From: Hymenopellis radicata
Lineage: Eukaryota; Basidiomycota; Agaricomycetes; Agaricales; Physalacriaceae
Length of the DNA: 64,000 bases
Direction of reading: 5' to 3'
NCBI GenBank assembly: GCA_015501595.1
Contig: JADNRX010000036.1
Span: 186,001-250,000, forward strand
The notes beneath the pieces were generated by a model that ran no database searches, was not told where the DNA came from, and worked only from the letters and a program-made list of their open reading frames with translations. The translations under genes were made by a program, and so were the position numbers. Below are positions 42,435-52,769 of the stretch, in pieces. How positions within the stretch are numbered: the first letter of the stretch is position 1; each line of letters begins with the position of its first letter.

Positions 42435-43197
42435 TTACTCTTCGTCGGTGACGTGGTTGGTCTTCTTATTCCTCATCTTTCTCGCAGGAAGAGTCGGACT
42501 GCAGTCGACTAAGTGGTAAATAGTAAGCAGAGCAGGACGGAATCCACTTAACTTCACTAGCATAGACAAGGAGTTGTTTGAAAGATCGATGGGCTGAGTC
42601 ACGGTTGGTGAGGGTTCAGATTCTTCATGACCGAACAGTATAGCCTCTCGTAATAGAGGGAGAACAAGATTGCTGATGATAGATCCGGAATTTGTTTCGA
42701 GTTTTCCAATATTAGAGGTAGTGACGGTGGCCTGCACGTCCTCTTCCCATAATATGTAGTTACGAAGGACTTCAAGAACGGGACACTGGCGGACCAATAT
42801 CAGACTCGCTCGCGTGACGCCGTTGTACCACGACGGGTGCGGGGCCGTGCCGATCTGCAATTCCCCGATCTGTGTTACGGTCACTTTTGTGAGAAGTGGA
42901 CAGTCCTTAAATAACTGCACAGGTACCGCTTCACCGAGAGTGATGACGGTCAACGAGCCCAGCTGAGGGAGTCGTCTACGAAGAGGCGCGTACAGGACAG
43001 CGAAAGCGAGTGCGTCATCAACCAGGTAAGCCGAACGCCACCGACGTGACTGGGACAACGCCGATCTCTTCATCCGTTGCTGGGAGATTCGATGCAAGAA
43101 GGCGTTGAAGAGGAACAGAGGTATGATATTCAAGCTCGTAATGACGGTTCTTTTGCGGGAACGGCCCACATTGTGCACACTGCGAAGAGGATGACAT
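42435..43197 (-). pseudogene. F-box protein, family D copy 3, internally deleted
   Basis: It starts at 43197 (MSSSSQCAQCGPFPQK) and runs about 45 residues in the D-family frame. About 520 bp that should encode the coiled coil, F-box and first LRR part are then missing, and the sequence jumps to SRRWRSAYLVDDALAFAVLY. The remainder is open but in a different frame, and it ends at the same truncation point as the other linked copies (LPARKMRNKKTNHVTDEE). With no F-box it cannot act as a Skp1-binding receptor. Confidence 0.85.
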
Positions 43198-43326
43198 CTG
43201 TGATATCTAATGTGTAACAGTGAGAATGTGAGTCACGCTGAGGTTAGACGTAGCATCGTACATAAACAATGAACGGCCTTTGACATGAAATTTGAGGCTG
43301 TTAGCGGCGCGGTCGTAGAGGACGTC

Positions 43327-44598
43327 TCAGCGATGATGGTGGTGGAAAGGATCTGATGCCACGTGCTTGAATACTCCCCAACCGAGGATCTCGTTAGGAC
43401 TGGCGTTATGCCGGATTGCCACTCGGAGAACGGCGTCAACTCGCTTCACATCCCCATCAGAAATTGCATGGACCATTCGTCGGTACGTCGAAACAGTCCC
43501 CGAGGCGGTTTCCATACGTCTCTCCAAGCCTTGCACCTGTAAAACTGTTAGTGTGGAGAAATTGGGTATAAGAAATAACTTTACCTTGCCACGTTCAATC
43601 CTGAGTAATTCGTCTTTGCGGTGCGCAAGCTTCTGCAGTTGCGGATGAGATAGCGATTCGGGATGTGCATGGGGCATAGGCTCCCGAGTAGCTCGTTCTT
43701 GAAGCTCCCGAAGACCACTACTCGACAGTACTGCCAGACAGTCCGGGCAGGCCTCATCATCGGAGGCGACAACTTCACGACATGCAAGAGATCGAAGGAA
43801 GAGGCGAGGCGGAGCATTGACCTGCCACAATGTTTGATAGGGCCGGAAATCATATTTGGTAGGTGCGTATGAGTGGATAAGGGTAGGGTAGTCGTACGAG
43901 GAATATCCAGATGGCCAGGTAGGCTCAACACCGGGACAAGGATATGATACTTCTGGCTCCGCGGTTGCATCCCAGCCACGCGCCAGAGAAATGCTGCGTG
44001 TATCGGGAACAGAGATGGAGAGCGACCGCGAACGCGAACGCGACTGGTCGGAAGCTGAAGACAGGGAACGCCGTCGTCGTTCTAGGGCTTCTTCCTCTTC
44101 CCGTTGTTTCTGAGCACGGTCGTTCTGCCGAACGCGTTTCTGGCATTCTTTACTCTCTCGGTGCAATCCCCACTTGTATTCTGGGTTGTGGACATCCACC
44201 TGGACATGACGGCCACAGATGTCGCACTCCCGGGTATTATACCTCGTAACGGAGGTCGACGTGCTCGAAGGTGCAGGTGCCAAAATTTGGGGGCTTGGTG
44301 GAATATAAAATACGAAGGATGAAGAGGAAGAATGGGAAGAGGAAGAAGTGGGGACAGCAGTCGACGACTGGGACACGAGAGTGCTAGCAGAGGGAAGATG
44401 GCCCCAGGAAAGTGTGTCCAGAGGATCATCATCTAGGTCATTGTCCAGATCCATCATATTATCAACATTAGATATGTTGTTGGTTGATGGCGGCTCCGTC
44501 AGAGGGATGACTGGCGCGAGAAGATGATCGCCTTCATTCGGTCCGCCGCCGTCGACGCTGGCACTGTCGTCGGACCCGTATATTCCGATGGCATCCAT
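43327..44598 (-). CDS. Zinc-finger-type protein (C2HC-like), unknown function
   Basis: An open frame of 423 codons with a likely 48-nt in-frame intron at 43537-43584 (GTAAAG to TTACAG), giving about 407 residues. The N-terminal 115 residues are acidic and Ser-rich. Residues about 123-150 form a zinc-binding-like C-x2-C-x16-H-x5-C cluster (CDICGRHVQVD, then WGLHRESKEC), followed by a charged RS-like helix. A conserved region follows (YPCPGVEPTWPSG, LRSLACREV, ACPDCLAVLSSSGLRELQER). I know this pattern from agaricomycete proteins often found near transposons, but no activity is established. The last 12 codons (HVASDPFHHHHR) lie in sequence shared with the 5' flank of every F-box D copy, so the natural C-terminus may have been replaced. 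Confidence 0.7.
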   Translation of the reverse strand: MDAIGIYGSDDSASVDGGGPNEGDHLLAPVIPLTEPPSTNNISNVDNMMDLDNDLDDDPLDTLSWGHLPSASTLVSQSSTAVPTSSSSHSSSSSFVFYIPPSPQILAPAPSSTSTSVTRYNTRECDICGRHVQVDVHNPEYKWGLHRESKECQKRVRQNDRAQKQREEEEALERRRRSLSSASDQSRSRSRSLSISVPDTRSISLARGWDATAEPEVSYPCPGVEPTWPSGYSSYDYPTLIHSYAPTKYDFRPYQTLWQVNAPPRLFLRSLACREVVASDDEACPDCLAVLSSSGLRELQERATREPMPHAHPESLSHPQLQKLAHRKDELLRIERGKVKLFLIPNFSTLTVLQVQGLERRMETASGTVSTYRRMVHAISDGDVKRVDAVLRVAIRHNASPNEILGWGVFKHVASDPFHHHHR

Positions 44599-45242
44599 TT
44601 TCCTGAAGAAAAAAAGAGAGAATTTACATGAAAATAAATATAATATAGCCTGAAGTAGAAAGGCTTCAGTTTTTTGTAACTTTGAATGGCGGAAAAGGTG
44701 CTCACGGAACGAAAGTGGTGGGAGGATGAAAAGAAAGACGCGTTCGGTTCGCGTTCGCGTGTTCGGTCGACTCCGAAGGTCACGTGAACTTCGTCAAATT
44801 TCTGATTTCATTTCTCTATCGCTGTATACTTGGCCCACGACGGCCAAAGTCAGAGGTAATCTTCACTATAGATGTTATAACAATTCTGTCTACTCAGAAA
44901 ATTTTATTTGGGCCTGAGTCAGAAGATTCAGCACATTTCATTGTTCCTCCCTACACTAGTTTACGAGGTCACTAGCAAACAATGGTAAATAGGTGCGACC
45001 TTTTCGTCCATTCACCGATCAGATTCCCCTTGATACTCCCACTCGTCCTCTTAGTCGGCTATTTACGAGTCATCAGTCGGCGTTTACGCTGTCCATCGAT
45101 GTTCAAATTAGAAGGTATTGACATATAAACAACTAAATAGATACATAGCACTTGATATAGGCCTGAGAAGCGAAGACGAAACACTAAATAACGAGGGAAA
45201 GACCTCTCTTGGAGGTATACAAGATCAAGAATAAATAGTCCA
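44599..45242. other. Intergenic between two minus-strand genes
   Basis: I see no gene here; the sequence is AT-rich around 44600-44660 and 45100-45240. It holds the promoter of the 43.3-kb gene and the 3' end of the 45.2-kb gene. Confidence 0.4.
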
Positions 45243-46388
45243 TTACCGGCGGGTGACGACGACCGACACCGAAGAGAACGAAACGTTTCTGCCATGTCCG
45301 GTACTGCGCGTAGGCGACGCAGACATGCGGGTGGGTTTTAATATCGGCGACGTCGAGGTGGATGTGGGGAAAGGCTTCTGACTAGGGCTCCCCTTCTTTG
45401 CCCTAGGTCGCGACTTCCTTTTCGGCTTTGAAGCAGACGATGCCGCATCATCGATATCCATCTCCTCATCTTCATCTGACGCGAGACTCGGCTTGAAAGC
45501 CTTATCAGCACTCGTCGTCTTGGCCCTCTTCTTTCTTCTAGGCTTCGCAGCGCTGCTCGGTGTTCCGAGGACACTGGCAGTCTCCGTATCGTTCGCCACC
45601 GTGACATCTTCTGCTTCGTCTTCTTCCGCCTTCTGCGCCATGGATTGAGGACGGGCGCGCTTACGCGTCGTAGTGCGACGCCTGGATGTGACCGACTCGG
45701 ACGACTGTGAGGGCGACGAAGGTGTGGGAGGCGCGAAACACTTCAAGCTGGTACACGACGTGAGCTTGTCGTCGTGAATTGTGGAATCTGCACGGAACCG
45801 TGCGCGTTTAGGATCGGTCTGGTATCACAATGAGATATATTCGATGAGAAGTTAAGGTGCACTCACTGTATGTTTTCCTTCGTAACAGTAACCATCAGGC
45901 GGACCCATATCGCCATCACCCTCCACCGTTTTTCCACAGCAGCCATAGAGCGTCTCGTACCTCCCGCCGACGCGCTCAACGTCCGCACTGTCATCATCGT
46001 GCGGCACCAAACAGCTCCGATCGCTGTTCTCTACATCATAGTAAAACTTGTGACACCGTATGCAGTGTAGCTTTGGTGGCGGCTCCAGCTTGGAGAAAAA
46101 TGTATTCAAGGAGGATATTGTCGTCGGGGAAGGGGGCGCAGAGGATGATTCAAGGCGTGTGAGGGTGTATGTATGTAGGGTTTGCGGTGGGATGGAGGAG
46201 ATAAGTGTCGCAAGGCCCTCAGAAGTGGTTGGCGCAGACGTGGATGCGTCGGGAGGCGGAGACGGTGTCGCAGGCGGCGGGGATACAGGCCCGCTGATCA
46301 CCAGGTGGCCGTCCACTGACGGCGACGGCGTTCGCAGCTGTGCCTGCGTATCATCTGACGCTTTGCGCGAAAAAAACCCGAACACCAT
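45243..46388 (-). CDS. Zinc-binding, nuclear-type hypothetical protein, two exons
   Basis: Exon 1 is 46388-45867 and exon 2 is 45818-45243; the 48-nt intron (GTGAGT to ATACCAG) keeps frame (CYEGKHT|TDPKRARF), about 365 residues. Residues about 107-174 hold a probable zinc site: CIRCHKFYYDVENSD, C-x2-PH, YGCCGKTV and CYEGKH give C-x2-C, C-x3-H and C-C...C-x4-H. The C-terminal half is disordered, with several basic clusters (PRRKKRAK, KPKRKSRPRAKKG) that would act as nuclear localisation signals. It is single copy here. The function is not known to me; nuclear location is inferred. Confidence 0.75.
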
Positions 46389-47477
46389 GATGAAGGAAAT
46401 AGACAGAGAAGGAAAATATGGAAATGAAGGAAAACAGAGATGGGAAAGATAGTGGAAGCGGGAAGGAAGGGTACTGCGTCACTGGTGCATGGAAGGTGCA
46501 TGCATTTGATTAAATTTCCCACGGCACGACCAACGCGTTCCCTGCACGTGGATCTCGCGCCATCAACTACTAGCATCAAAGCGACGATCGATCCATCTCA
46601 GCAGAACATGCGTTCAACAGCAGTTAGCCAGGCGTCAAAATGCCACTAGCAGCAGCATTTGTGCCCCAGAATTTGGTGAAACTGCCCCACGTTCTGGCTG
46701 CCGCGCCGCGGATGCATTTTGAATCGTTTCAGTATCTGCGAAACCTCCATGGATCTTATGGTGTGATGCTGGGATATCGGGTTCAAACTATAGGCTTGTA
46801 ATAAGGGTATAGTAATTGTTGAGTGAGTTTGCTCACCCTTCAATACTAGTAGTAACCCTAGCACGGTGCTTTTATTCGCGTTTTGGGCACTCACGTTTCC
46901 CCAAAGAGCAGCGTCTTCGGCGCGCATTCGCAGCCAGCGCGTGTGGCTGTCCTCGATCTAAGCCTTTTCAGGTTTCCTGTTGATCTCCTCCGGCGCAACG
47001 GTGAGACATTACTTACGGGTCTCTCCATTCGCCATAATATCGCCTCGCTTACCTTCGAGCTTGTCCGAATGACACCCAACAATCTCTCGCACCTTACCTT
47101 TCTTTGTTACATTCCTCATATTGTAGCCTGACCGGACAGTCAAGAGCTGGAGTATGTTTTGTTTCATCTCTTCACTTTTCTTGTTTAATTAGTTACCAGG
47201 ATCCCTTGTACTTACCATACTGTCATAATAATTTTGGGTTGGAGCCCCAGCGACAGGGCTGTCGTTGGCTATACTTATCGTGCTGGTTCCGATGGATGAC
47301 GCCAAGCTTTCGATCCACGTGAGGGCATTGATCTCTTCTTCTTACCATCATCGATCATCGCTGAGATTCAGACGTCCTCTTCGGCAGTGCCGTTAACAGC
47401 CTCAAATTTCATCTCAAAGGCCGTTCATTACTTATGTACGATGCTACGTCTAACCTCAGCGTGACTCACATTCACAG
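46389..47477. other. No supported gene; start of duplicon 4
   Basis: 46389-46640 is the promoter of the preceding gene. 46640-47330 shows only short frames. From about 47340 (CATCATCG...GACGTCCTC) the D-family 5' flank begins. Confidence 0.45.
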
Positions 47478-48484
47478 ATGTCATCGTCGCAGTGTCCACA
47501 ATGTGGGCCGTTCCCGCAAAAGAGCCTTCATTACGAGCTTGAATATCATACCTCTTTTCCTCTCTAACGCCTTCGTGCATCGAATCTCCCGGCAACGGAT
47601 GAAGAGATCGCTCACGTCCAAACCACCATCATATCCAACATTCGTCGTGATCGCGTATGCCTGGAGGCCAGATTCGCTGTTCGTTCTCGTATCGTGGCAT
47701 GGATGAAGGAAGAATGCGATGCGCTGAGGTCCTTGGAGAACAAATTCCGAGATCTCGTTTCATCGCATCGCGCTCTTCCCCACGAGTTTTGGTCAGACAT
47801 CTTTCTATACGCGCCTTTGGCAACCGCGCGCATAATGAAAAGACGGTGCAACTCTTACAGCTTGTCCTCAGTCGTTCAAAACTTGTGGACATCGATCTCC
47901 ACTATGCCAGTTCCCCATTCTACGCGAATCGGATCCGTGACCGCATCCTGGACATGGTGTTGCCCCAGTAATATCGGTGGCGCTTATGTGGTTGATGACG
48001 TACTCGCTTTCGCTGTCCTGTACGCGCCTCTTCGTGAACGACTCCCTCAGCTGGGCTCGTTGACCGTCATCACTTTCGGCGAAGCGGTACCTGTGCAGAC
48101 ACTTGAGGACTGTCCACTTCTTACAAAAGTGGCGCTATCGTGTTGTACTGTCAAGTCCTTCGTATCTACATATTGTGGGAAGAGGACGTGCAGGCCACCG
48201 TCACTACCTCTAATGTTCGAAAACTCGAAACAAATTCCGGAGCTATCGTCAGCAATCTTGTACTCCCTCTATTACGGGACGCTATACTATTCGGTTCTGA
48301 AGAATCTGAACCTTCACCAACCGTGACTCAGCCCATCGATCTTTCCAACAACTCCTTGTCTATGCTAGTGAAATTGAATGAATTCTGTCCTGTTCTGCTT
48401 ACTATTCACCACTTAGTCGACTGCAGTGACTCCCGACTCTTCCTGATGTCTGGTAAACATCTCCTGCCTTCCTTCCTTCTTTAG
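47478..48484 (+). pseudogene. F-box protein, family D copy 4, broken
   Basis: On the plus strand, opposite to D1-D3. It starts MSSSQCPQCGPFPQK and loses frame early, because bases are missing before the SNLPATDEEI segment. The F-box is truncated after HEFWSDIFLY, where sequence jumps into NRAHNEKTVQLLQL. Later pieces match the middle LRR region, and the end follows the same truncation point (PVLLTIHHLVDCSDSR). No usable F-box frame remains. Confidence 0.85.
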
Positions 48485-48990
48485 GACCTTTCGACTTTTG
48501 GACAGGCCGAATGGAAGACTGTTTGTTGGCAACAGAGCGTGCCCTCGCTCGCCTGTCCAGGGCGCCCTCTTAAAGGCACCACCACCGACTGAGGATGAGT
48601 GCCGTGCCTGCCCTTTTTGCGCACTGCGTGCGCTTTCCCTCTGGCTTCCCAGGCAGTCTGCTTACGACCCAACTGGCGACTTCCCTCCCAAAGTGGGTTT
48701 GAAAACCGCAATTTCGGTGCAGCGTCAGGGCCCTCAAGTCCTCTGGCACAGGTGGACGTCCGCTTGTCATGGACGCAGACCCAGCATTCAATTGGCATTC
48801 AATGACATGGTTTATGACCAGGTTTATGACGACGTTCACTTTGCGAAAGGAGAGACAGAGGCAGGCCAGGTTTGTTATTCGATATTCGAACGCGTATATA
48901 AACCCCTGGAGAACGGGCAGTTTCTTCAGCTTCACCCGGCCCAGTCCTTCTAACAGCAACAGACAAGTTCGAATTTGCTCTCTGTCTACC
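48485..48990. promoter_or_regulatory. Conserved upstream block of ice-binding copy 4
   Basis: The same block as in copies 1-3, on the plus strand. TATATAAA is at 48895-48902, 88 bp before the ATG. The long minus-strand frames over it (48570-49013) are taken as shadows. Confidence 0.65.
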
Positions 48991-50018
48991 ATGATCTCCA
49001 GTGTATTCACCATCTCTTTCCTGGTACTTGCACCTTCACCTCATGTACATTTACCGCACTGACCGGGCTTTTCTTGCGGGCAGGCTGCTCTCGCCAACGT
49101 CGTCGTCGCCCTTGGTCCCGCGGCCGTCAACCTCCGCACCGCCGGCAACTACGCCATCCTCTCTAAAAGCGGAGTCTCGACAGTCCCGCCCTCGGTCATC
49201 AGTATGTTGTTTTTACTGCATTGCTGTACAGCTGATGGACTTTGCTTCTCCCTCTAGCTGGAAATGTGGCAGTCAGCCCCATTGCAGCCATCGCCCTGAC
49301 GGGGTTCTCCCTCAAGCTCGACTCGACCGGGCAGTTTTCGACTTCCAGCCAAGTCACGGGGAAGCTCTACGCCGCGACGTACGCGGTACCTACGCCAGCC
49401 ACCCTCACCGCCGCCATCGGAGACCTCGGCACTGCGTATACTGACGCGACGGGGCGCTCGAACCCGGATTTCAATAATCTCGGCAGCGGTTAGTACTCGC
49501 TTGCATCGGGGAATCGACCATAATCCTGACGCATTTTATTCTGTTCTACTAGGCACCATCAGCGGCCTCGTCCTCACGCCTGGTCTCTACACATGGAGCA
49601 CCGCGCTCAGCATCACCGGGGATGTCACCATCTCGGGCAGCGCCAGCGACAGTAAGGGCATTTCTTCATACCGCATCCCGTCAGCTCACGAAAACATGAT
49701 CCACAGCCTGGATCTTTCAGGTGGCCCAGACCATGTTCGTCGCGGCGGGCAAGAAGATTGTTCTCGTCGGCGGCGCGCAGGCGAAGAACATCGTGTGGGT
49801 CGTCTCGGGATCTGTCACCGCCGGCGCTGGAGCTCACCTCGAGGGCGTGATTCTCGGCAAGACGTCGATCACGTTGCAGACTGGTGCGACGGCTAACAGC
49901 CGGCTCCTTGCTCAGACGTTCGTCGCGCTTCAAAAGGTACGCGCCATTTACCATCTGTTTTTAATCTTAAAGGGAGTCTCATGTTGTTGCACTTGTACAG
50001 GCTACCGTCACGAATTAA
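48991..50018 (+). CDS. Ice-binding (antifreeze) protein, DUF3494 family, copy 4
   Basis: Exons 48991-49023, 49084-49201, 49258-49488, 49553-49651, 49707-49936 and 50001-50018. Every junction is GT-AG and the phases agree, giving 242 residues. The signal peptide MISSVFTISFL-AALANVVVA spans the first intron. The solenoid marks are NYAILSKSGVSTVPPSV, GNVAVSPIAAIALTGFSLKL, TYAVPTPATLTAAIGD, GLVLTPGLYTWSTALSI, DTWIFQVAQTM, AKNIVWVVSGSVTAGAG and SRLLAQTFVAL. Length, order and wording fit the secreted ice-binding proteins of snow-mould basidiomycetes, which bind ice planes and inhibit recrystallisation. It is the only copy on this strand. Confidence 0.92.
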
Positions 50019-50759
50019 AATTGGATTGGCTTTTCTTTGGGTTTCCGTTAGTCCGTTCTGTCTGTGTACTAGTAGTACTGTCATCCATGCTTTAGTCCCA
50101 AATCTCTAAGTCAAGATGCGCCCTCGGTACAGCACTATTCAACGGTTTCTTCCTGCTGGAGCTTATTTGTCTTCTGAAATCCACGTTGATATACCCTGAC
50201 GCGTCAGTCTGCTGCGTCGGTCACGTCCTGGTCGCATAAATTAGAGGCATCTGGACTGAAGACAGCTGTGAAAGGTTCTGGGCATCTTTGGCCTTCTTCG
50301 TCATCGTTTAACCTTCTGTCCGTTTCGTACACTGCGACAGGAGGCCAGCCTTTTCAAGGACCATCCAACGTTATCCACCAAGAACATCATCCCGCCTGTA
50401 CGCGCTTCCCCAAGTGTACAGCACAGACGTCTGTGAGGAATCAAGTTATCTGTTCTTCCTTGGCACTCGAGACAGAATGGAAAAGCACTGGAATGAGGTA
50501 GGCGCGTTGAACAAGAATGCTCAATCGCTTCCACAGACATAATAAGCCTGGTCTCCCGCCTAGCGACGTCGACTACGTATACACGCAAAACTCAGGAGAG
50601 TGGCATACGAAGAAACATGAGACAAGGGCAATGAATTTAAGTATGGCCAGATATACAGCGCTGCATCGAATGAACATTGACTTTAGATTGACAGCAAAGA
50701 CTCTACGTACAGTTTTCATTGCTTGACTCCTGCTTCGCCCGGAAATACCATCGCTTCTG
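50019..50759. other. 3' end of duplicon 4 with short dehydrogenase remnant
   Basis: 50019-50110 matches the 3' flanks of the other ice-binding copies. 50115-50160 keeps only the first residues of the dehydrogenase fragment (TIQRFLPAGAYL), then jumps to the AAATCCACGTTGATATA word. 50190-50340 matches the complement of 36640-36760. The rest shows nothing I can name. Confidence 0.5.
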
Positions 50760-51860
50760 CGGCGCTAAGTAGGTAGCGCGTCGAGCAATCCTCTAACAAA
50801 GTGGGCACGTAGAAAACGACATCGATACCACAGCTAACCACCAAAAGGGATGCTAGACGATGGTTAGAAAGTGTTGCATATATGCAGGAAATCAACTACT
50901 AACACCATATAACATTGATGGCAGCATCGGGACACAGCATACCGAGTCTGTCGTCCATAATATGATCCTGGCTGATCGATATCTTTGTTTGGACACGAAT
51001 AGAGTACAGGTAGACCTCTGTTGGCCTCGTCGACCCGTTGGTCGCACAAGACGCTAAGCGCAACGGTCATTGAGGGTGGTGACAATGTATGCGAAGGGTA
51101 TATACAATCGTTCGACGAAGGACCCGAAAGGCACGCGCAGGACATCGAAGTCAATGGTCATCAATACGATGCGTCGGTATTGGGATGAGAGATTCGGTGT
51201 GCGCTAGGTAGTAGAACATCAATGAAGCGTATGCAAATATAGAAGGGACGTACCATTTACTGCGAGTTCAACAGAGAACGACTAGATATCCATCTGGTCT
51301 TGCAGCTGTTTTTCTCCCAGGTATTCCCCTAACGTTCTCTGTTGGGAAGGCAACCACGGCCGACTGAGCTGAACGTCAAGCGCGCGATGACGATGAGACA
51401 TGGGGCCGTAGAGATGCCCGATGTACTGTTAAAAAATAGGTGAGATTGGAAAACACGATATATAGGGTTGGAACTAACATTGTTCCCCGGGAGTGCCAAC
51501 GCATCCACAAGACGCGGGTTACACATGGTCACCACCAAAGTCCAGCAAAGCCAGGCGCTAGCTCCGCTACCAGCCTAGCAGTCTTCTCCTATTGGCGTCG
51601 CAGCAGGGCGGCATTTGGCTGTCCAGCATTATGTCTCCTTGCAGCAGTCAAGGTCGTTTTGCCTTGTGGTCGTGCAGAATGTGGGTCGGTTTCGGACGCA
51701 CGGAAAGATGAACGGGTACTGCACAAAGGGGTTTTCGGGGGAAACTGCCGTCGCCAACATCTGGCGCGCGCGCCGAGAACGAACAGACAGTTTCCGAGAT
51801 GCCAGTTTATCCTGGAAAGAACTCAGCCCGGAGAATATGAGGATATGGAGATTCACGAAC
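50760..51860 (+). pseudogene. Decayed unidentified gene sequence, right copy of an inverted pair
   Basis: Inverted match to 7600-8540. On the minus strand around 51053-51151 a frame reads LRVPFGSFVERLYIPFAY and stops after NDRCA, parallel to the left copy. On the plus strand around 51560-51840 there is similarity to the left copy read in reverse. Frames are interrupted in both. Function unknown. Confidence 0.35.
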
Positions 51861-52769
51861 ATTCCTACTCCAACAAAGTATAACCTCGCATTTGTATAAC
51901 AACCATCCGATGGTGCGTAGGTGAGAACGACATGGGAGCCACTTTCCGAGCGACAATACTAGAAGGCATTGAAGTTGAATATTGAATGCCAGGTGGGAAC
52001 AAAACTAATAACGACGCACCGGTTCAACGAGCTTGCCCTCGCCCATTCTGTCCGTTATCCCTCGGCTATAATCTGTCTTCTTTCCTCCAAAGCTTGGCGC
52101 CAACATCCGCAGAACGACGGAGATTGGACGTGAAATTTTTGATTTCGGCGGCATGGTGGCAGAAGGCAAAAGTCAGTCCATCAAATACGTTTGAGAGCAC
52201 TGAATGAGTCCAGCTATTGGTGATGAGCAAAGCCATACAGACTAAGCTTTGAAGGGGCATACCGCAGTCGCAAGATTCCTCGAACGACAGGCCGAGCAAT
52301 AGTCGTCGCTCGCCAATTACTGTGTATCCCGCATTCTGCCTGCAAGGGAAGGAGGCCCTGTACATAGACGGAGCCATTTCCTGCACGATGGTACCAGTCA
52401 CTAAAGGCGTCAACTTCGTTGAGTCGAATCGCGCATAATAGACGTACTGGTTTGCTAGACCATACTCAGCCGAAATCCACCTGTACGACTTGAACGTCCT
52501 TCCTGCGTAGCTCGAGGCTACAACGCCAGAAGACGCTTCATGGTGGGAGGAAAGGGTAGGTCGGCTCAATTCGGAAATTCGCGAAACAGTCACCTCACAT
52601 GACGGGTCACAGGCGTGGCGTCTTCCGAAGCGGGATGCATGACTTTGATGGGAGTCAACAAACTCTTCGCAAAATGACCGGTTAGAATTATAGGCACTAC
52701 TCGAAACAGTTGAACCGTAGTGAATAATGATCTTCCGCTATCGTACATCAACTATGGAAATACGTGTTT
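51861..52769. other. Unassigned; one long minus-strand frame
   Basis: A 175-codon minus-strand frame (52066-52593) begins MTVSRISELSRPTLS and contains YVYYARFDSTKLTPLVTGT and a moderately hydrophobic stretch near its end. It may be a real short gene or an exon, but I recognise nothing in it and there is no paralogue in the window. Confidence 0.3.
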
